DNA from: Rhodospirillales bacterium
GTDB lineage: Bacteria; Pseudomonadota; Alphaproteobacteria; UBA828
Direction: 5' to 3'
Length of the DNA stretch: 33,577 bases
NCBI GenBank assembly: GCA_028818565.1
Contig: JAPPNV010000403.1
Span: 1-33,577 of the forward strand
How positions within the stretch are numbered: the first letter of the stretch is position 1; the number at the start of each line of letters is the position of its first letter. Positions 32,401 through 33,577 of the stretch are shown here, piece after piece. The notes beneath the pieces were generated by a model, which saw nothing but the letters and a program-made list of their open reading frames with translations, ran no database searches and had not been told where the DNA came from. The position numbers and the translations under genes were made by a program.

Positions 32401-33577
32401 GTGATGGGCCTGAGCGTGGTGGTCTTGCCCGAGCCCGCCGCCCCCTCGATCACGGCCACACGGCCGCCCATCGCGGTGGCATGGCGAATGGCCATGGATT
32501 GCTCCTGGCTCAGCGGATAACCATCAGCCAAGAGCGCCTCCACCTTCTCCTTCACCGCCTGCTCCGGCAGGGCATGTCCTGTGTCGGACGCCATGGCCTC
32601 GGCCATGTCCTTCACGGCCTGTTCGAGGCCGAGGTTGTGGCGGGTGGAATAGACTTCGGTGTGGGCCATGCCGGCCAGCGACTCTGCCGTCGGCTTCTTC
32701 GGCTCCAGCCGCTCGATCTCGGGGTTGCGGCGCAGCCGCTCGATGGCGGTCGTCAGCGCTTGCGCGCCGATCAGACCAGCCGCCGCATTCGCCGCCGCCT
32801 CCACCATGTCCGGGCGGCGGAACACGGCCTCTTCCCGGGCCAGGTGGGCGGGAAGATCGTCGAGCCGGGCGGTCAGCTCCCGGATCTTTTCTCGCCCGAT
32901 CTCGACCTTGCGCCCGGTCACGGACCGGATCAGCTCTTCGCGCTCGGCGAAGCCCTGCGCTTCCTCACGCCAGCGCCTATGACGTATCTCGGGATCGTTG
33001 TCGTGGGACTTGCTGGCCCTGGTCAGCTTGTTGACGCCGGCCAGGCGCGAGGCGTTGCCGCGCGAGGGAATGCCAAGCTCCCCCGCCTTGGCGACGATCG
33101 TCTTCCGACGCTTCGACCAGAAGACCAACAAATCCTCCGGCATGCCCTCGATCCGGGTGAAGGCGGCATCGGGACCGTACTGCTCCATGGTCACGCCGAG
33201 ACGCTCGCGGAGGTTCCAGGCCAGTGCATTGCGGTAGACCGCGCCCGCCGCCTTGGCCCAGCTGTAGGCCGGGTACTGGTGCATGGCCCGCCACTTGCCG
33301 TCGTCACGGGTGCGGGCCGCGTTGAAAATGACGCAGTGGGTATGGAGCTGCGGGTCGTTCTCCCGGCTGGTGCCGTGCTGGAACATCGCCACCGGGATAT
33401 CGGCAGGCAGGACCTTTATCCGCCCCTCCCGGTCTCGGATCCGGGTATAGGAGCAGTGACGGAGCACCGTTTCTTCCAGCGCCACTCGGGCCGCGTCGTT
33501 GTGCGCCTGCTCGATCTCACCGCGCAGCTCCGGATCGGCGATGGCCCAGAGCGCGGACACGCTCTTGTCGGCCGAGA
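29475..33577 (-). CDS. traA: MobF-type conjugative relaxase/helicase (TraA/TrwC-like), 5' end outside window
   Basis: About 1,366 residues are visible; the start lies beyond the right edge, since the frame is open to it (SADKSVSALWA, normally about 70-90 residues into TrwC). The relaxase HUH triad is present (FQHGTSRENDPQLHTHCVIFN area, with His at the QLHTHC pair and in FQHG). The missing N-terminus would hold the catalytic tyrosine(s). A RecD-like helicase follows: Walker A EGAAGSGKTTT (near 32420-32450), Walker B LIVVDEAGML (near 32215-32245) and DYGYAMTIASAQGLTVDRAFL. A long charged C-terminal third ends in a triple GFAH repeat. It nicks oriT and unwinds DNA for transfer. The internal GTG at 33560 is not the start. 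oriT is not visible. Confidence 0.93.
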   Translation of the reverse strand, partial: SADKSVSALWAIADPELRGEIEQAHNDAARVALEETVLRHCSYTRIRDREGRIKVLPADIPVAMFQHGTSRENDPQLHTHCVIFNAARTRDDGKWRAMHQYPAYSWAKAAGAVYRNALAWNLRERLGVTMEQYGPDAAFTRIEGMPEDLLVFWSKRRKTIVAKAGELGIPSRGNASRLAGVNKLTRASKSHDNDPEIRHRRWREEAQGFAEREELIRSVTGRKVEIGREKIRELTARLDDLPAHLAREEAVFRRPDMVEAAANAAAGLIGAQALTTAIERLRRNPEIERLEPKKPTAESLAGMAHTEVYSTRHNLGLEQAVKDMAEAMASDTGHALPEQAVKEKVEALLADGYPLSQEQSMAIRHATAMGGRVAVIEGAAGSGKTTTLRPITDLHREHGYEIVPTAVAWRTAVALGDDCDARPYCVDKLLKLAAKGQLEIGRDTLIVVDEAGMLSTRQAHHILQLCERHGAKVVFAGDTRQQQPVEAGPGLRLIRDVAGSVRVDRIRRQKADLEDVLVHVHKETPEQARFAAALTNQQEQKRILADYEAMEKKPLFTPWQVAVSEALRDGEAEKAIEAWQLRGRLHLHYDEEKTLTGLVNDWARLANAEPHKSAVVLARTKAEARALSWLMRERVLGERTDIKRAVIEVSRDLDGRVTEPLEIAVGDRLRIGATQWQKQLFNGTVVTVEDIEVRKAEGVAISRKARNRLAGGRKDVMADEPGRSWDESKAEPSVHITARTDDGRCVQFRHDEIRDYHDNIRIDYGYAMTIASAQGLTVDRAFLLIDDRPSRETVYPAATRHREGIDVYVNRSPIVFDIAESLPEDEAERPVLDSEVRAYLAERWSRSRPKEAALDYIADGAWRDASEGAQLRAQPGAQRRAQLGRAGAGNGATRLASAMRGGPGEEQGEAAAAVAAANDNAIVRIAQEIRHAVNGWRHGTAVDAFAAERTEVMAAWDDLRRRARAEGDAVALSPAFRETLDRHGALMKQAASFRRRPQVFERLLAERAGIGQGEIEEFRRQHARAGKYLRSVSARAAHRARQDAERQDAERQEVVREEEGMVEAVAAGITAPAAEPAPHESLPPQTSDAVAPGLEREALPDWRTLYRELQQDWNDLVARSQEPDLPMLLVEGYDALIRRVRALAEHPDLSDRARGVIDELLAYHDDETVARETAEDYLAAAERHVEAYRALERHAGERGLPVARLDAWPQWRDAAEMLAATGEAVLANDDRYGAYLDAVTIGRSRAQLTVEQLRNRLNENRERAAKPEVSQRRREPTPKQEQGFAHILEERRKSETRRERKGEEEQQGFAHTLDKPPAKPLDPSESRKGFAHILDDPEKLKELREKAEQRDRKHGRHMRRSRGISM
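29571..29729 (-). repeat. Three spaced repeats in the relaxase C-terminus (GFAH motif)
   Basis: The 21-bp units at 29571-29591, 29634-29654 and 29709-29729 are near-identical on the plus strand (GTCGAGGATGTGGGCGAATCC and variants). They encode (Q/K)GFAH(I/T)L(D/E). Spacings of 63 and 75 bases keep the frame. The linkers are rich in Lys, Arg and Glu. Confidence 0.8.

Overview
The window is GC-rich and densely coded. It reads as a chromosomal segment of an alphaproteobacterium. The grounds are the gene order uvrC-pgsA-(mobB-moeA)-moaD-moaE, an RpoH-type promoter with a ROSE-like RNA thermometer in front of an hsp20 gene, the strong G/C third-position bias, and frequent GTGA/ATGA stop-start overlaps. 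I cannot assign a genus.

Region 1 (1-6140) holds single genes: a TTC38-type tetratricopeptide protein that runs off the left end, a YbfB/YjiJ-type MFS exporter, a SnoaL/NTF2-like protein, a second MFS carrier, an EamA drug/metabolite transporter, and a small heat-shock protein with its own heat-responsive leader.

Region 2 (6260-16454) holds two complete branched-chain-amino-acid-type (HAAT) ABC importers facing each other. Cassette A on the plus strand is SBP-LivF-LivG-LivH-LivM. Cassette B on the minus strand is SBP-LivG-LivF-LivH-LivM. Their two livM stop codons are only 13 bases apart. Each cassette supplies one periplasmic binding protein, two ATPases and two permeases. The true substrates cannot be read from the sequence.

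Region 3 (16615-21744) is a housekeeping block: uvrC (nucleotide excision repair), pgsA (phosphatidylglycerol synthesis), then mobB, moeA, moaD and moaE (molybdenum cofactor). All are on the plus strand, mostly with overlapping ends. Region 4 (21809-24032) has two cell-surface genes, a GT9 glycosyltransferase and an O-antigen-ligase-like membrane protein.

Region 5 (about 24060-33577) is accessory DNA. It opens with a sharply AT-rich tract and continues with two tandem, paralogous tyrosine recombinases lying between perfect 24-bp inverted repeats. A translational relay micro-ORF may link the two genes, and a second integrase-like tail is fused to the end of the second. Then come a long gene-poor stretch, a higBA toxin-antitoxin pair with a visible operator, an HTH-only LysR fragment, and a large MobF-type relaxase/helicase (TraA/TrwC-like) that runs off the right end. 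This looks like one end of an integrative conjugative or mobilizable element.

The best candidates for something undescribed are the two-integrase unit with its inverted repeats and duplicated tail, and the triple GFAH repeat at the relaxase C-terminus. The best supported regulatory find is the heat-shock promoter plus ROSE-like thermometer. MoaD is also unusual in carrying three residues after its Gly-Gly.
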